A stretch of 36,900 nt of DNA from Candidatus Bathyarchaeota archaeon (lineage in GTDB: Archaea > Thermoproteota > Bathyarchaeia > Bathyarchaeales > Bathycorpusculaceae). The notes beneath the pieces are model-generated. The model did no database searches. It was not told the DNA's origin and saw only the letters and a program-made list of their open reading frames with translations. Of this stretch, positions 1-8,360 are shown in pieces. Both the position numbers and the translations under genes were made by a program. Location of the stretch: positions 1-36,900 of the forward strand of contig JALHSY010000038.1 of NCBI GenBank assembly GCA_022865455.1, in the 5' to 3' direction. Numbering within the stretch: position 1 is the stretch's first letter; each line of letters starts with the position of its first letter.

Positions 1-4
1 CACC

Positions 5-820
5 TCACAAGAACAGTTTCAGCGCCACGTAGCCGCAAAGCATCAAGATCAGACTGTGCTTTAGCCCTGCGTTTATTGTTCCTTCACCCATTTTTCCAGA
101 GACAAGTCCGCCGAAAAAGGCTTGAATGGCTGTCATGTGGAAGAATATGCGGGACACTTGCTCTGGTGACATTACAGCTGTTCCCAGCATCGGTAAGCCT
201 TCTATGCTCACAAAGAAGGACTTGAAGAGTAGTATGATGGTGAACAGGAACACGAAAAAGGCTACGTAGATTATCGCAATGTACGGTCTTGTCTGGGTAC
301 CGCGTTCTTTGTTGAGCAGAAGCGTGGTCTGTATGAACTTGCCCATGGGGTCAAAGACTTTTTCCACACGCCCGCCAGAACGGCTTGCCTCAATAATCAT
401 CGGAACAGTTCTCTGCATGAGCACCGTGTTAACCCGTCTTCCCAAAGCCAAGAGAGCCTCTTCAAAGCTCATTCCCCACGAAATCTGCGCAGTCATCTTC
501 TTCAATTCGGCCGTGAGCGGGCCGTAGTCTCTCTTTGAAGCTTCCTCTAAAGCCTGAGGCAAAGTCATACCTGTCTCTTGAGCCTGAACGATGCTTCTGA
601 AAAGGTCTGGCAAGTGTTCATCTATGGCTTTTCTCCACCTGTAGTCAACGTAATTCAAGATTGCTGGAGGAGAAACAGCGACTATGATGGCGAAAAAGAC
701 AAACTCGTCGAATGTTCTGTTTCCTCTGAAAATGCCGTAAGCAAACAAGATCATGGCCACTGCTAACGAAACCGACGCAACCCACGCGATTTTCTTCACG
801 TTCTTTTCTACTTTCGGCAT
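5..820 (-). CDS. Type II secretion/type IV pilus platform protein, T2SSF family (TadC/ArlJ-like), second of two
   Basis: A 271-residue membrane protein. It has two N-terminal hydrophobic segments (about residues 10-30 and 38-58). A cytosolic helical T2SSF-type domain follows (about 60-175), with an Asp-Leu-Phe-Arg and Gln-Glu-Thr-Gly-Met pattern typical of the family. Two or three C-terminal transmembrane helices end the protein. Such proteins form the inner-membrane platform on which the pilus ATPase acts. It follows the first platform gene by only 4 bases, so the two are co-transcribed and probably form a TadB/TadC-like pair. It starts with ATG. The exact appendage (adhesive pilus, secretion or archaellum-like) cannot be told, because no pilin gene is in the window. 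Confidence 0.85.
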   Translation of the reverse strand: MPKVEKNVKKIAWVASVSLAVAMILFAYGIFRGNRTFDEFVFFAIIVAVSPPAILNYVDYRWRKAIDEHLPDLFRSIVQAQETGMTLPQALEEASKRDYGPLTAELKKMTAQISWGMSFEEALLALGRRVNTVLMQRTVPMIIEASRSGGRVEKVFDPMGKFIQTTLLLNKERGTQTRPYIAIIYVAFFVFLFTIILLFKSFFVSIEGLPMLGTAVMSPEQVSRIFFHMTAIQAFFGGLVSGKMGEGTINAGLKHSLILMLCGYVALKLFL

Positions 821-824
821 CCTA

Positions 825-1832
825 TTACCACTTGGGTGAAGCAGCGTCCAGAATTATCAGGAACACTATTGCGCCGACTGGCAGGCCGATGTAAGTAAGC
901 AATCCGAGCAGAAGGTCAGGGCTCAGGATGCCTAGGCTGCCGCCGCCGAGCATTGCCATGACGGCGAGCATTATGACGAGGAGCAATGGACCTGTCAAGA
1001 GTATGCTGACGTAGAATTCGGACAACATGGACAGCGTGTCTGAAAACTTGTGCAGGCTTATCCTCTTCAGTTTCATGTATTGCTTCGATTTTTCGCGCAG
1101 ATAGGCGGTTGAGTTGCCGCCTGAATGTATTGTTGAGATGAATCCTTCGAGCATTTCCCTGAACCTTTCTGAGGGCGTGCGCTTTGACGCCTCCTCCAGC
1201 GCTGAGATGATGTCTGAGCCAAACAGGTTCACGTCTCTGACTATGTCCTTGGCTTCGGAAGACACAGCTAGTGGCACGCTGAGCTCTGAAAGCGAGTAGA
1301 AGACTTTTTCAGGAGAAACCCCGGCGCTTGTGAGAATTGACATGTACCCAGTTGTGAAGGGCAATTCGTCTTCCAATGCTCTTCTAAGCGTGTCCGCACG
1401 GTAGATCGGGTAGAAATAGAATCCGATGACTGAAAATGCAAGCGCGAAAAGACTTCCGCCAACGCCGAACATCAATGCTGGTAGAAGAGGAATCCCGAAG
1501 GCAAGGAATAGTAGCAACGGAACACATGCCAACACGCCAGATGATATTAGGATCGTGGCGAAAACTGTTAGGCTAACATATGCTTTGAAGTTCACTTTCA
1601 GCCCAGACCTCTGCAACTTCAAGTCCAGGTCCTGAAACAGTGGCAGGATACTCGCTGTCCTTTCTCCCATAAGCTGATAAGCCATGGATTGTGGATTCTC
1701 AAATGTGAACTTTGACCTTTCTTTCGGTGCCTTTGCTCCGAGGGTTGAAACCTTCGTGGAGAGCATTCTGGGCATTGCTTTGACACGATTGTGAAAGTTT
1801 CTGATTCTCTTAAGCACCCAGTTGCTTTTCAT
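825..1832 (-). CDS. Type II secretion/type IV pilus platform protein, T2SSF family (TadB/ArlJ-like), first of two
   Basis: A 335-residue membrane protein. It has a basic soluble N-terminus (about residues 1-75), hydrophobic segments around 85-150, a helical T2SSF domain (about 160-265) and a C-terminal pair of membrane helices including a long Leu/Val/Met-rich segment. The open frame extends 108 bases further upstream, but that part lies inside the ATPase gene. The ATG at 1832 gives a 4-base ATGA overlap with the ATPase stop, so it was taken as the start. With the following gene it would form the heteromeric membrane platform of a Tad-like or archaeal type IV pilus machine energised by the upstream ATPase. 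Confidence 0.84.
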   Translation of the reverse strand: MKSNWVLKRIRNFHNRVKAMPRMLSTKVSTLGAKAPKERSKFTFENPQSMAYQLMGERTASILPLFQDLDLKLQRSGLKVNFKAYVSLTVFATILISSGVLACVPLLLFLAFGIPLLPALMFGVGGSLFALAFSVIGFYFYPIYRADTLRRALEDELPFTTGYMSILTSAGVSPEKVFYSLSELSVPLAVSSEAKDIVRDVNLFGSDIISALEEASKRTPSERFREMLEGFISTIHSGGNSTAYLREKSKQYMKLKRISLHKFSDTLSMLSEFYVSILLTGPLLLVIMLAVMAMLGGGSLGILSPDLLLGLLTYIGLPVGAIVFLIILDAASPKW

Positions 1833-3394
1833 TTTAGCCCCACTCTGGCCTTTTGGAAAACTCGGTTCGGGTTGGCATAATACTCGCGTATCACGTTTGC
1901 GACATCTGTGTGCCGTCTGATGCCCTTTTGTGCCATCCATTCGAGCACTGTTTTCCTATGGTGCACTTCGCTTCTGACATCCTGTTCGCTGATGTCCATC
2001 TTCTTCATCTGCCTCTCCAGAATGGCGCTGTGACCCGAAAAAGCAAAATTGTCTTCTTTCGGGTTCCAGCAAAAAACCTCTTGAGTAAAAACATCTCTTT
2101 TCTTTTCGTCAAGCCCGGTGACTTCTGCGGTTGTGCTTGCCTTTCTCGCTGGTCTTCCTTCGATTTCGGCTCTGGTCATGACCATTATTACGTCTGCCGT
2201 GGCTACGAGCGAAGGAGGAATGTTCATAGGCTCGGATTCCAGACGGTTTATGACTGCCTCAACCGACTCTGCATGTATCGTGCTCATTCCAAGATGGCCA
2301 GTTGCCATGGCTTGGAACAGCGTGTATGCTTCCTCGCCTCGGACCTCGCCTACGATGATGTAGTCCGGTCTTTGTCTGACCGCTGCTTTCAGCAGGTCGA
2401 ACAAGGTTATTGAGCCGCCTTTCTTGTCTTCGTGTCCAAAACCTAGTCTCACAACAGAGGGAATCCAGTTTTCATGTGGCAGGTTGAGCTCCTGCGTGTC
2501 TTCTACGCTTACTATTTTCATCTCGGGTTTTATGAACATTGAAAGGCAGTTCAGCATGGTTGTTTTTCCAGACGCTACACCGCCTGCCACTATGACTGAG
2601 GCTCTGTTTTCTATGATGTACCACAGATACGCGGCCATTTCAGATGAAATCGTTTTGAAAGCGATCAGATCGGAAATGGTTAACGGGTCAACTTTGAAAC
2701 GTCTGATGGTGAACGTTGAACCTCTTCTTGTCACCTCATTTCCGTAGGTCAACTGTATTCGGCTGCCTTCTGGAAGCGATGCATCCAGGATCGGCGATGC
2801 AATCGAAATGTTCTTTCCCGCCAGATAGGCTAGGCGAATTATGAAGGAATTGAGTTCTGTTTCATCCTTGAATATGATGTTCGTAGGCAGCGACTCGTAC
2901 AATCTGTGCCAAACGTAAATCGGGATGTTTACTCCGTCTGCGGATATGTCTTCAATCAGGTGGTCCCTCATCAAGGGGTCGATTCTCCCGAAGCCTATGA
3001 AGTCTCTCACAACATAATAGATCAGTTTGTCAACTGCTTCAGGCGGCACTTTTATGTGGTACTTCTTGATTATTGCCTTGGTCTTGTCTTTCAGGTAGTT
3101 TTCTGCTTTCTCTCTGGTTTCTATGTCCTTCAGGTTGACGTCCACTTCTTCCATCAAGAAGATCTTGATTTCTTGCAATCTTTTCTTTTCTTCCTCGTTA
3201 AGTGTGGGTTCTATGATCTCATAGAGTATTTTCTGCGTTTCTGGGTCTTTGACTATGGCGGCGTAAACATAGGGCTCCTGTATGGGGTAGGCTTCTCTGA
3301 AGGCGGTTGGTTTTCTGCCTTCTTCCTTTATGATGAGAGGTATTTCTGTTTGTTCTAGAGCTTTGGAAGTTTCTGGCTTCTGCTTCTTTACCGT
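1829..3394 (-). CDS. Type II/IV secretion system ATPase (TadA/ArlI/GspE-like), possible ACG start
   Basis: A hexameric secretion ATPase that powers pilus assembly. Counting from the proposed start (521 residues), the Walker A GGVASGKTT lies at about 271-279, the Asp box VEDTQEL just before residue 304, Walker B IIVGEVRGEE at about 346-355 and the His box GHLGMSTIHAE at about 366-376. The first ATG/GTG/TTG in frame is a TTG at 3178. However, the frame is open up to 3433, and the extra 72 residues contain the family-like N-terminal pattern YPIQEPYVYA and IEPTLNEEE. A strong ribosome binding site (AAGGAGG, 3404-3410) sits 9 nt before an ACG at 3394-3392, used here as the start. If only canonical starts are allowed, the CDS is 1829-3178. 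The gene overlaps the next by ATGA. Confidence 0.88.
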   Translation of the reverse strand, partial: TVKKQKPETSKALEQTEIPLIIKEEGRKPTAFREAYPIQEPYVYAAIVKDPETQKILYEIIEPTLNEEEKKRLQEIKIFLMEEVDVNLKDIETREKAENYLKDKTKAIIKKYHIKVPPEAVDKLIYYVVRDFIGFGRIDPLMRDHLIEDISADGVNIPIYVWHRLYESLPTNIIFKDETELNSFIIRLAYLAGKNISIASPILDASLPEGSRIQLTYGNEVTRRGSTFTIRRFKVDPLTISDLIAFKTISSEMAAYLWYIIENRASVIVAGGVASGKTTMLNCLSMFIKPEMKIVSVEDTQELNLPHENWIPSVVRLGFGHEDKKGGSITLFDLLKAAVRQRPDYIIVGEVRGEEAYTLFQAMATGHLGMSTIHAESVEAVINRLESEPMNIPPSLVATADVIMVMTRAEIEGRPARKASTTAEVTGLDEKKRDVFTQEVFCWNPKEDNFAFSGHSAILERQMKKMDISEQDVRSEVHHRKTVLEWMAQKGIRRHTDVANVIREYYANPNRVFQKARVGLK

Positions 3395-3403
3395 TGATGT
3401 TAT

Positions 3404-3410
3404 CCTCCTT
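3404..3410 (-). promoter_or_regulatory. Strong Shine-Dalgarno sequence for the pilus ATPase gene
   Basis: On the minus strand these bases read AAGGAGG, complementary to the archaeal 16S rRNA 3' end. The only initiation-like codon at normal distance in the ATPase frame is ACG, after a 9-nt spacer. No ATG, GTG or TTG occurs in that frame between the stop at 3434-3436 and the TTG at 3178. Confidence 0.6.
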
Positions 3411-3509
3411 TGTTCAGAGTGTATAGTGCTTTTTCAGGAGATATAGTGTGTCGTGAGTCTTAATAAGGTGTGTGCACAGACAATCTTTAGCATGATTAAC
3501 ACTAACCAG

Positions 3510-3517
3510 CTTAAATA
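3510..3517 (+). promoter_or_regulatory. Putative TATA box for the zinc-ribbon gene
   Basis: The sequence CTTAAATA resembles an archaeal box A element. Transcription starting about 25 bases downstream would begin just before the GGAG at 3541, giving a very short leader ahead of the TTG start at 3552. This region separates the zinc-ribbon gene from the divergent pilus ATPase gene. Confidence 0.45.
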
Positions 3518-3551
3518 GCACAAACAGCGCTGTACTCTATGGAGATACAGA

Positions 3552-3878
3552 TTGAGCACGACGGATGCTCAGCGCATTCGAAAACCCAAACTGCCAAAGA
3601 AACGGCTTCTCAAGAAACCCAAGAAGGGAAAGTCGGGCGGTTCGCGGGCTTTTGACGGCGGAGAACCATCCGAACCAAGGCAGGGAGCTCCAAGGAAAGG
3701 AGTGAAGTTCTGCCCAAAATGTGGATCAATCAACATTTTTTGGGCTTCTGGCCTGCCGCAATTATGGTCAATTTGGGAGTGCCGAGACTGCGGATACCGG
3801 GGAGCGCTCGTTCTTGAGGACAGCAAGCTAGCGGAGAGACTACGAGAGGATTACGCTAAAAAGAGCGTTGAACTATAG
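3552..3878 (+). CDS. Small zinc-ribbon protein with a basic N-terminal tail
   Basis: A 108-residue protein of unknown function. Its first 50 residues are lysine- and arginine-rich with Pro, Gly and Ser, looking disordered and likely to bind nucleic acid. Residues about 52-84 form a classic zinc ribbon: FCPKCGS, a conserved Trp/Leu/Trp stretch, then ECRDCGYRG. A short charged helix ends the protein. The start is TTG, supported by GGAG at 3541-3544 with a 7-nt spacer; no ATG or GTG lies in frame upstream. The gene is monocistronic, divergent from the pilus ATPase and convergent with the hexuloisomerase gene (6-base gap). Similar ribbons occur in archaeal transcription and translation factors, but no specific family is recognised. 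Confidence 0.75.
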   Translation: MSTTDAQRIRKPKLPKKRLLKKPKKGKSGGSRAFDGGEPSEPRQGAPRKGVKFCPKCGSINIFWASGLPQLWSIWECRDCGYRGALVLEDSKLAERLREDYAKKSVEL

Positions 3879-3884
3879 GCTGTC

Positions 3885-4517
3885 TCATTCAAGCGTCGCG
3901 TGTCTGCGTTTCAAATCGGCTTCGGTTCGTCCCAACCGATGCATCAGCTCCACGATCAAGCTGTCTAAGAACACCATGCAGTTGTTCTCGAAGATGCTTC
4001 CAAGCGGAGTCAGTGGTTCGCGTTCACCAATGATCTGCCTAGCTAAGTAGTCTTCTTCTCTCGGCAACCCTGCCTTCGTCCTTCCTTTAACGGTTACGAC
4101 AAGGTCGGCCAGCTGACCTAAGGAAGATTCTGGAAAAGACGTGATAGCAATGACTTTGGCGCCGATTTCTTTGGCGGCTGAGCTTGCGGTCAACACCATT
4201 TTTGTTGTACCTGTGCCCGAAATGACTATCAGCAAGTCACCTTTCTCCGCGGCTGGCGTTATAGTTTCACCCAGAAAATATACGTTGAATCCGAGATTCA
4301 TTAGGCGCAAGGCGAAGGATCTGGCGACGAATCCGCTTCTTCCCATGCCTACCGTGAAAATCTTCTCGTCTTTTGCCTTGAGCAGAAGCTCTATGAGTTT
4401 CTCGACCTCGTTCAGGTTGAGCTCTTCAATGGAAAGCTTGATGCATTCAATAATCTCATCTGCCGCCGCTTTCAACCATTTCAAGCGTTCCAATCTCCCG
4501 AGAGACGAGTTACACAA
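3885..4517 (-). CDS. hxlB: 6-phospho-3-hexuloisomerase (PHI)
   Basis: A SIS-domain sugar isomerase of 210 residues, usual for the family. It interconverts 3-hexulose 6-phosphate and fructose 6-phosphate. In archaea lacking an oxidative pentose phosphate pathway, this reversed ribulose monophosphate route supplies ribulose 5-phosphate. Recognisable family stretches are VGMGRSGFVARSFALRL (about 56-72), LLIVISGTGTT in the phosphosugar site, and the C-terminal TPLGSIFENN near 168-177. The start is TTG at 4517; an in-frame stop lies 9 bases upstream, so the gene cannot begin earlier. A TATA-like CCTTAAACC about 30 bases upstream suggests a nearly leaderless transcript. The partner hexulose-6-phosphate synthase is not in this window. 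Confidence 0.88.
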   Translation of the reverse strand: MCNSSLGRLERLKWLKAAADEIIECIKLSIEELNLNEVEKLIELLLKAKDEKIFTVGMGRSGFVARSFALRLMNLGFNVYFLGETITPAAEKGDLLIVISGTGTTKMVLTASSAAKEIGAKVIAITSFPESSLGQLADLVVTVKGRTKAGLPREEDYLARQIIGEREPLTPLGSIFENNCMVFLDSLIVELMHRLGRTEADLKRRHATLE

Positions 4518-4542
4518 CTGGCAATATTAAAAGGCTTGCGGT

Positions 4543-5337
4543 TTAAGGCAGATTTCTCAATAGTTCGTTTACAGGTGGGATTCTGACGAACAGGCGGGCG
4601 TAGACTGCGGTTGCCAGAATTCCAAAGGTTATGGCTATCAGCACAACGTCTCCTCTGTGCATCTTAAGAACGTAGAGATTTGTGCGTTTCTTCGTGGCAC
4701 CCCAAGCACGCGATTCCATCGCCTCAGCCAACTCGAGACTCCTGCGGATAGCACCTATGATTAACGGTATGAGAATCGGAATGTAGTTTCTGATTCTTTT
4801 CAGGAAGTTCCCGCGCTCGAGCTCAAGACCTCTCGCCTTCTGTGCATCCATGATCGTCTGCGCTTCTTCAGCCAACACTGGAACAAAACGCACCGCAGTC
4901 GTGAAGGCAAACACAAATTCATAGGGAACACGCGTCTGTTCCAGAGCCAACCCGAGGTGATCGGGCGAAGTGGTCAAGAAGAAGACAGAGAAGGACTCGA
5001 CAAGCACCATGAACCGCAGAGTCATGGCAACGGCGCCCTCCACGCTTGGTGCAGTGAACACGTAGCCGTCTCTGAAGAATGCTGCCCCTATGTTTGTCAA
5101 GAAGATAATCGTGGCAAGAAAAGCGGCTCCTCGCATTGAACGAAGCCATTCACGTTCAACGCTTGCCAAGAGAACAAAAGGGATTTGTATGAGGAAAAGT
5201 ATCACCAACGGCAATAGTTCAGAGAAAAGTATTGCCGCTGCAAAGATTGCACAGACGTAGACAAACTTCATTCTCGGGTCTAGATTATGAATGGGAGAAG
5301 AGACTTTTCTGAATTTGAGTCCGCTGAAAACGCTCAT
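4543..5337 (-). CDS. ecfT: ECF transporter transmembrane subunit EcfT (CbiQ family)
   Basis: A 264-residue integral membrane protein with four to five predicted helices at about 27-58, 68-90, 103-122, 142-157 and 230-250. It carries the two coupling-helix signatures of EcfT: KARG at 167-170 and ESRAWG at 208-213, which dock onto the ATPases. EcfT links the EcfA ATPase pair to substrate-specific S proteins for uptake of vitamins or metal ions. It is the last gene of a three-gene operon, overlapping the upstream ATPase by ATGA (5334-5337). No S component is adjacent, so it probably belongs to a shared module serving several S subunits, though the substrate cannot be inferred. Confidence 0.92.
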   Translation of the reverse strand: MSVFSGLKFRKVSSPIHNLDPRMKFVYVCAIFAAAILFSELLPLVILFLIQIPFVLLASVEREWLRSMRGAAFLATIIFLTNIGAAFFRDGYVFTAPSVEGAVAMTLRFMVLVESFSVFFLTTSPDHLGLALEQTRVPYEFVFAFTTAVRFVPVLAEEAQTIMDAQKARGLELERGNFLKRIRNYIPILIPLIIGAIRRSLELAEAMESRAWGATKKRTNLYVLKMHRGDVVLIAITFGILATAVYARLFVRIPPVNELLRNLP

Positions 5338-6158
5338 TTGGTCTTTCTCTCCAAAGTTTTGAGCAATATTTCCCTTGCTTCGTAGACATCAATGACGTTC
5401 TTGGGCAACTCCATGTTAGGCAAGCATAGGAAGATTTGGGCTATTTGCGGCGGCACGATAGATGCTTTAGTCACAACATCCGTGTCCGTCAGAGTCTTTG
5501 TTGCTTCACCGTCTGCAATGATCTGTCCGTCTCGCATCAGCAAAACTCTTGGGTTGCATTCGGCCACAAATTCGACGTCGTGCGTGACGATGATCACCGT
5601 TTTCCTCTGGGTTCTCATCTGCAAAATGAATTGGCGAAGCTTCTCTTTTTGCTGGTAGTCCTGCCCTATTGTCGGCTCGTCCAAAATCAGTATTCGCGGG
5701 TTCCACGCCAGAACTGAAGCTAGGGCCACCCGTTTTCTTTCGCCGCCGCTGAGCATGAATGGCGAGGTTTTCCTGTACTGGGTTAAGCCTAGAAGGTTTA
5801 GTGCCCAGGTCACTCGTTTCTTGATGACGGTTTCCTTGAATCCAAAGTTTCTCAGTGCAAAGGCTATTTCTTCTTCAACTGATTCGCTGAAAAGCTGGTG
5901 ATCTGGGTTTTGAAAAACGAAGCCTACGTTTCTGGCGAGTGTTGCCACGCTGACTTTCGTCGTGTTAATGTCGTCAACAAGAACTGTTCCCTTTGTTGGT
6001 TTTAGCAGCCCATTGAACTGCTTGACCAGCGTGGTTTTCCCGGCGCCGTTCTGTCCCATTATGGCTACGAATTCGCCGTTGTGAACTGCTAGTGAGATTC
6101 CTTTCAGGGCTTCTATGCCATTCGGATACGTGAAATGGACATCTTTGACTACGATCAT
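5334..6158 (-). CDS. ecfA: ECF transporter ATP-binding subunit EcfA (second in operon)
   Basis: A 274-residue ABC ATPase. Walker A GQNGAGKTT is at 35-43, the Q-loop Gln at 83 (VFQNPDHQLF, the usual EcfA pattern), signature LSGGE at 136-140, Walker B ILILDEPT at 156-163 and the H-loop His at 193. It hydrolyses ATP on the cytoplasmic face to drive solute uptake by EcfT and an S protein. Both neighbours overlap by 4 bases, indicating tight translational coupling. With the upstream paralogue it would form an asymmetric EcfA-EcfA' heterodimer. The C-terminal extension after about 220 is also typical of EcfA proteins. Confidence 0.92.
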   Translation of the reverse strand: MIVVKDVHFTYPNGIEALKGISLAVHNGEFVAIMGQNGAGKTTLVKQFNGLLKPTKGTVLVDDINTTKVSVATLARNVGFVFQNPDHQLFSESVEEEIAFALRNFGFKETVIKKRVTWALNLLGLTQYRKTSPFMLSGGERKRVALASVLAWNPRILILDEPTIGQDYQQKEKLRQFILQMRTQRKTVIIVTHDVEFVAECNPRVLLMRDGQIIADGEATKTLTDTDVVTKASIVPPQIAQIFLCLPNMELPKNVIDVYEAREILLKTLERKTK

Positions 6159-7006
6159 CCGTCTTTCAAGGCCTCCGTCAGCAGACTTGCCATTTCCTCA
6201 GAAGACAAGGGGATTGTGTTGCCAAGTTTCAGCCCGTCTTTCTTCAACATCTGGTAAAGCCGTGTGGCTTTCGGAATTCCAATCCCGATCAAACGTGCCT
6301 CTTCTGAGCACAGGATTTCATGCGGATTGCCGTCTAAGACGACTTTTCCTTCATCCATCACTATGATGTGATCTGCGTATCTGGCTGTCAAGTCGAGCCT
6401 ATGCTCAACCAACACCACCGTTATTCCAAGCTTTCTGTTCAGGTTGCGGATCACTTCGAAAATCTTTTTCGCGCTCAACGGGTCAAGAAATGAAGTCGGC
6501 TCGTCCAAGACCACTACTTCAGGCTGCATCGCCAGGACAGATGCGATTGCCACTCGCTGCTGTTGCCCGCCTGAAAGCTCGCTCGGCCCTCTTTCTCTCA
6601 AATCGTATATTCCTGTGAGATTCAGTACCTCGTCGACTCTCTGTCGCATCTCTTCTCTGGGCACTCCGAGGTTCTCAAGTCCGAAGGCAACATCCTTTTC
6701 GACGGATAGGGCGAAAAGCTGGTTTTCGGGATTCTGAAACACAAGCCCAACATGCTTCGCTAACTCACAAATCGGATGCTCTGAAACGTTCAGCCCTGCG
6801 GCGATTGTTTCGCCTTTCATTTCGCCTTGATAGAAGTGCGGTATTAACCCGTTGAAGCACCGGCAGAGGGTCGTTTTTCCACAGCCGCTTGGACCTGTGA
6901 TTAATGTGAACTCGCCTTTTTCAATGTTTATGGAGACATCTGCGATTGATGGTTTCGGGGCGCCTGGATAAGTGTAAGTTACGTTTCTTGTTTCAATTAC
7001 TCCCAT
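6155..7006 (-). CDS. ecfA: ECF transporter ATP-binding subunit EcfA' (first in operon)
   Basis: A 283-residue ABC ATPase and first gene of the ECF module. Walker A GPSGCGKTT is at 38-46, Q-loop Gln at 91 within VFQNPENQLF, signature LSGGQ at 144-148, Walker B VVVLDEP at 164-170 and H-loop His at 202. The pairing of an LSGGQ-type and an LSGGE-type subunit suggests a heterodimer rather than gene redundancy. It starts with ATG 55 bases downstream of the DHH phosphoesterase stop. The leader looks too short for a clear independent promoter, so read-through from the upstream quality-control run is possible. Confidence 0.92.
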   Translation of the reverse strand: MGVIETRNVTYTYPGAPKPSIADVSINIEKGEFTLITGPSGCGKTTLCRCFNGLIPHFYQGEMKGETIAAGLNVSEHPICELAKHVGLVFQNPENQLFALSVEKDVAFGLENLGVPREEMRQRVDEVLNLTGIYDLRERGPSELSGGQQQRVAIASVLAMQPEVVVLDEPTSFLDPLSAKKIFEVIRNLNRKLGITVVLVEHRLDLTARYADHIIVMDEGKVVLDGNPHEILCSEEARLIGIGIPKATRLYQMLKKDGLKLGNTIPLSSEEMASLLTEALKDG

Positions 7007-7061
7007 GCCAGTGGGCCTGCCTAGTTTTAAGCGGGCTGCAGGCTCATTTAAGAGTAGCTAC

Positions 7062-8057
7062 TTAATTGTGGTTAGTCAATCTCTGCCTCAAAAGACGCAG
7101 GCAATACTTGAGCCCAGTTCCGATGTCCCCGGTGCCATTGACGCCAGCGGCTGTTGCATGTCCACCGCCCATACCATGGAGGAATTCGCCCAATGGCCTA
7201 GCGATGTCCTTGCCTAGGTGAAGTCCAGTTTTAGTGTAGAATTCCCGATTGGCGCGCAGACTGATCTCTATGCTTTCATTCTTCTGTCCGGCCACTACGG
7301 CAACATGTGCGCCTAGGTCGATTATGGCTCTGGCTGCCGAGGCTTGGTAGGCACTGACATGGGAAAGCGCAACTATCCAATCTCCAACTTTGAGAAGTTT
7401 CGCCCTTCTGCAAGCCTTCAGCCGAGCAACGCGTTCAGAAAAATCCATCGGCAGGGCAAGCAATGGCAGTGTTTCTTGTGCGTTTACGCCGGCGTCGATG
7501 AGTTCTGCGATGTTTTTTAGTGTTGATGAATTGGCTAGGATGAAATGGCGCGTGTCAAATGCTATGCCCAGGAACAAAGCTTTTGCCTCGTTTTGGCCTG
7601 GTTTGACGCCCGTTTGTTTGTAGAAATTGTAGACTATTTCGCAGGTTGAAGAGGCTTCTTCGCTGGTTATGCAGATTTTGGCTGTCTGCTGCGTTTCTGG
7701 GTGGGCTGCGTGGTGGTCAATCACTATGATTGGAACCTTGGAGGCCTTCACCTTTTCAGCCAAGCAGTCCAATTGCTGGATCGTGTTTGTGTCAAGCAGC
7801 ACAATCGCATTTGCCTCATCGACCCTAGGTTCATTTTTCATTTCTATAGGCAAATGATTGAGAAGGTGTTTTGAAAGCCGGCTTATTCCATGAGCCGCTC
7901 CAATTTCAACTTCTAGTCCCGGCCTCGAATACTTCAAAAGACCTGCAAATGCGTAGGCCGAGCAGATTGCGTCAGGGTCTGCGTTGTGGTGGCACAGCAG
8001 AACAACCAGTTTGGCATTCAGCTCGTCCAAAACTTGGGTTATGTCTGTGAACTGCAC
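7062..8057 (-). CDS. DHH/DHHA1 family phosphoesterase (RecJ/NrnA-like)
   Basis: A 331-residue manganese-dependent phosphoesterase. The N-terminal DHH domain shows HNADPDA (24-30), LLDTNT (87-92) and the name-giving DHH (114-116) in VIDHHAAHP. The C-terminal DHHA1 domain carries GGGHATAAG (297-305), which recognises the substrate nucleotide. Family members degrade nanoRNA or single-stranded nucleic acid or hydrolyse 3'-phosphoadenosine phosphate; which applies here is not decidable. It starts with GTG preceded by GAGGG at a 7-nt spacing, and overlaps the upstream DUF3194 gene by 19 bases. Its position at the end of the exosome and prefoldin run makes a role in RNA turnover plausible. Confidence 0.88.
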   Translation of the reverse strand: MQFTDITQVLDELNAKLVVLLCHHNADPDAICSAYAFAGLLKYSRPGLEVEIGAAHGISRLSKHLLNHLPIEMKNEPRVDEANAIVLLDTNTIQQLDCLAEKVKASKVPIIVIDHHAAHPETQQTAKICITSEEASSTCEIVYNFYKQTGVKPGQNEAKALFLGIAFDTRHFILANSSTLKNIAELIDAGVNAQETLPLLALPMDFSERVARLKACRRAKLLKVGDWIVALSHVSAYQASAARAIIDLGAHVAVVAGQKNESIEISLRANREFYTKTGLHLGKDIARPLGEFLHGMGGGHATAAGVNGTGDIGTGLKYCLRLLRQRLTNHN

Positions 8058-8341
8058 GCTAGTTCCCTCAAATACTTTTCAGCTGAGTTGAAAGCATACT
8101 TGACTGCTTCGTCTGTCAGCTTCTGCACGTCACAGTCCTTCATTGATGATGACAGGGCGATGTCCACGTCGATGGTGAGCTTGACGGGTTTTGTGCCTTC
8201 AACCTCGGCGCATACGTTCAATGTCTCAATGTCTTTCGGAGAAATCTTGGACAAGACGTATTCTCTTGCGTTCTCCTCTGCGATAGCGCACAATTCTTCA
8301 ACCTGTTCGCTGGTTAGTTCTGATATGCCCAACTCTTCCAC
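8039..8341 (-). CDS. DUF3194 family archaeal protein
   Basis: A 100-residue archaeal protein of unknown function, assigned to DUF3194 from its size, its two-helix plus beta-strand pattern (helix about 10-32, strand pair 41-63, helix 70-95) and its location beside prefoldin beta. It starts with GTG, supported by AGGTGA with a 6-nt spacer. It lies between the prefoldin beta gene (19 bases upstream) and the DHH phosphoesterase (19-base overlap), so it is translated from the same message. No catalytic residues or metal ligands stand out. The family name is an assignment from memory without a profile search. Confidence 0.7.
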   Translation of the reverse strand: MEELGISELTSEQVEELCAIAEENAREYVLSKISPKDIETLNVCAEVEGTKPVKLTIDVDIALSSSMKDCDVQKLTDEAVKYAFNSAEKYLRELACSSQT

Positions 8342-8360
8342 AAATTTTCACCTGAACAAA

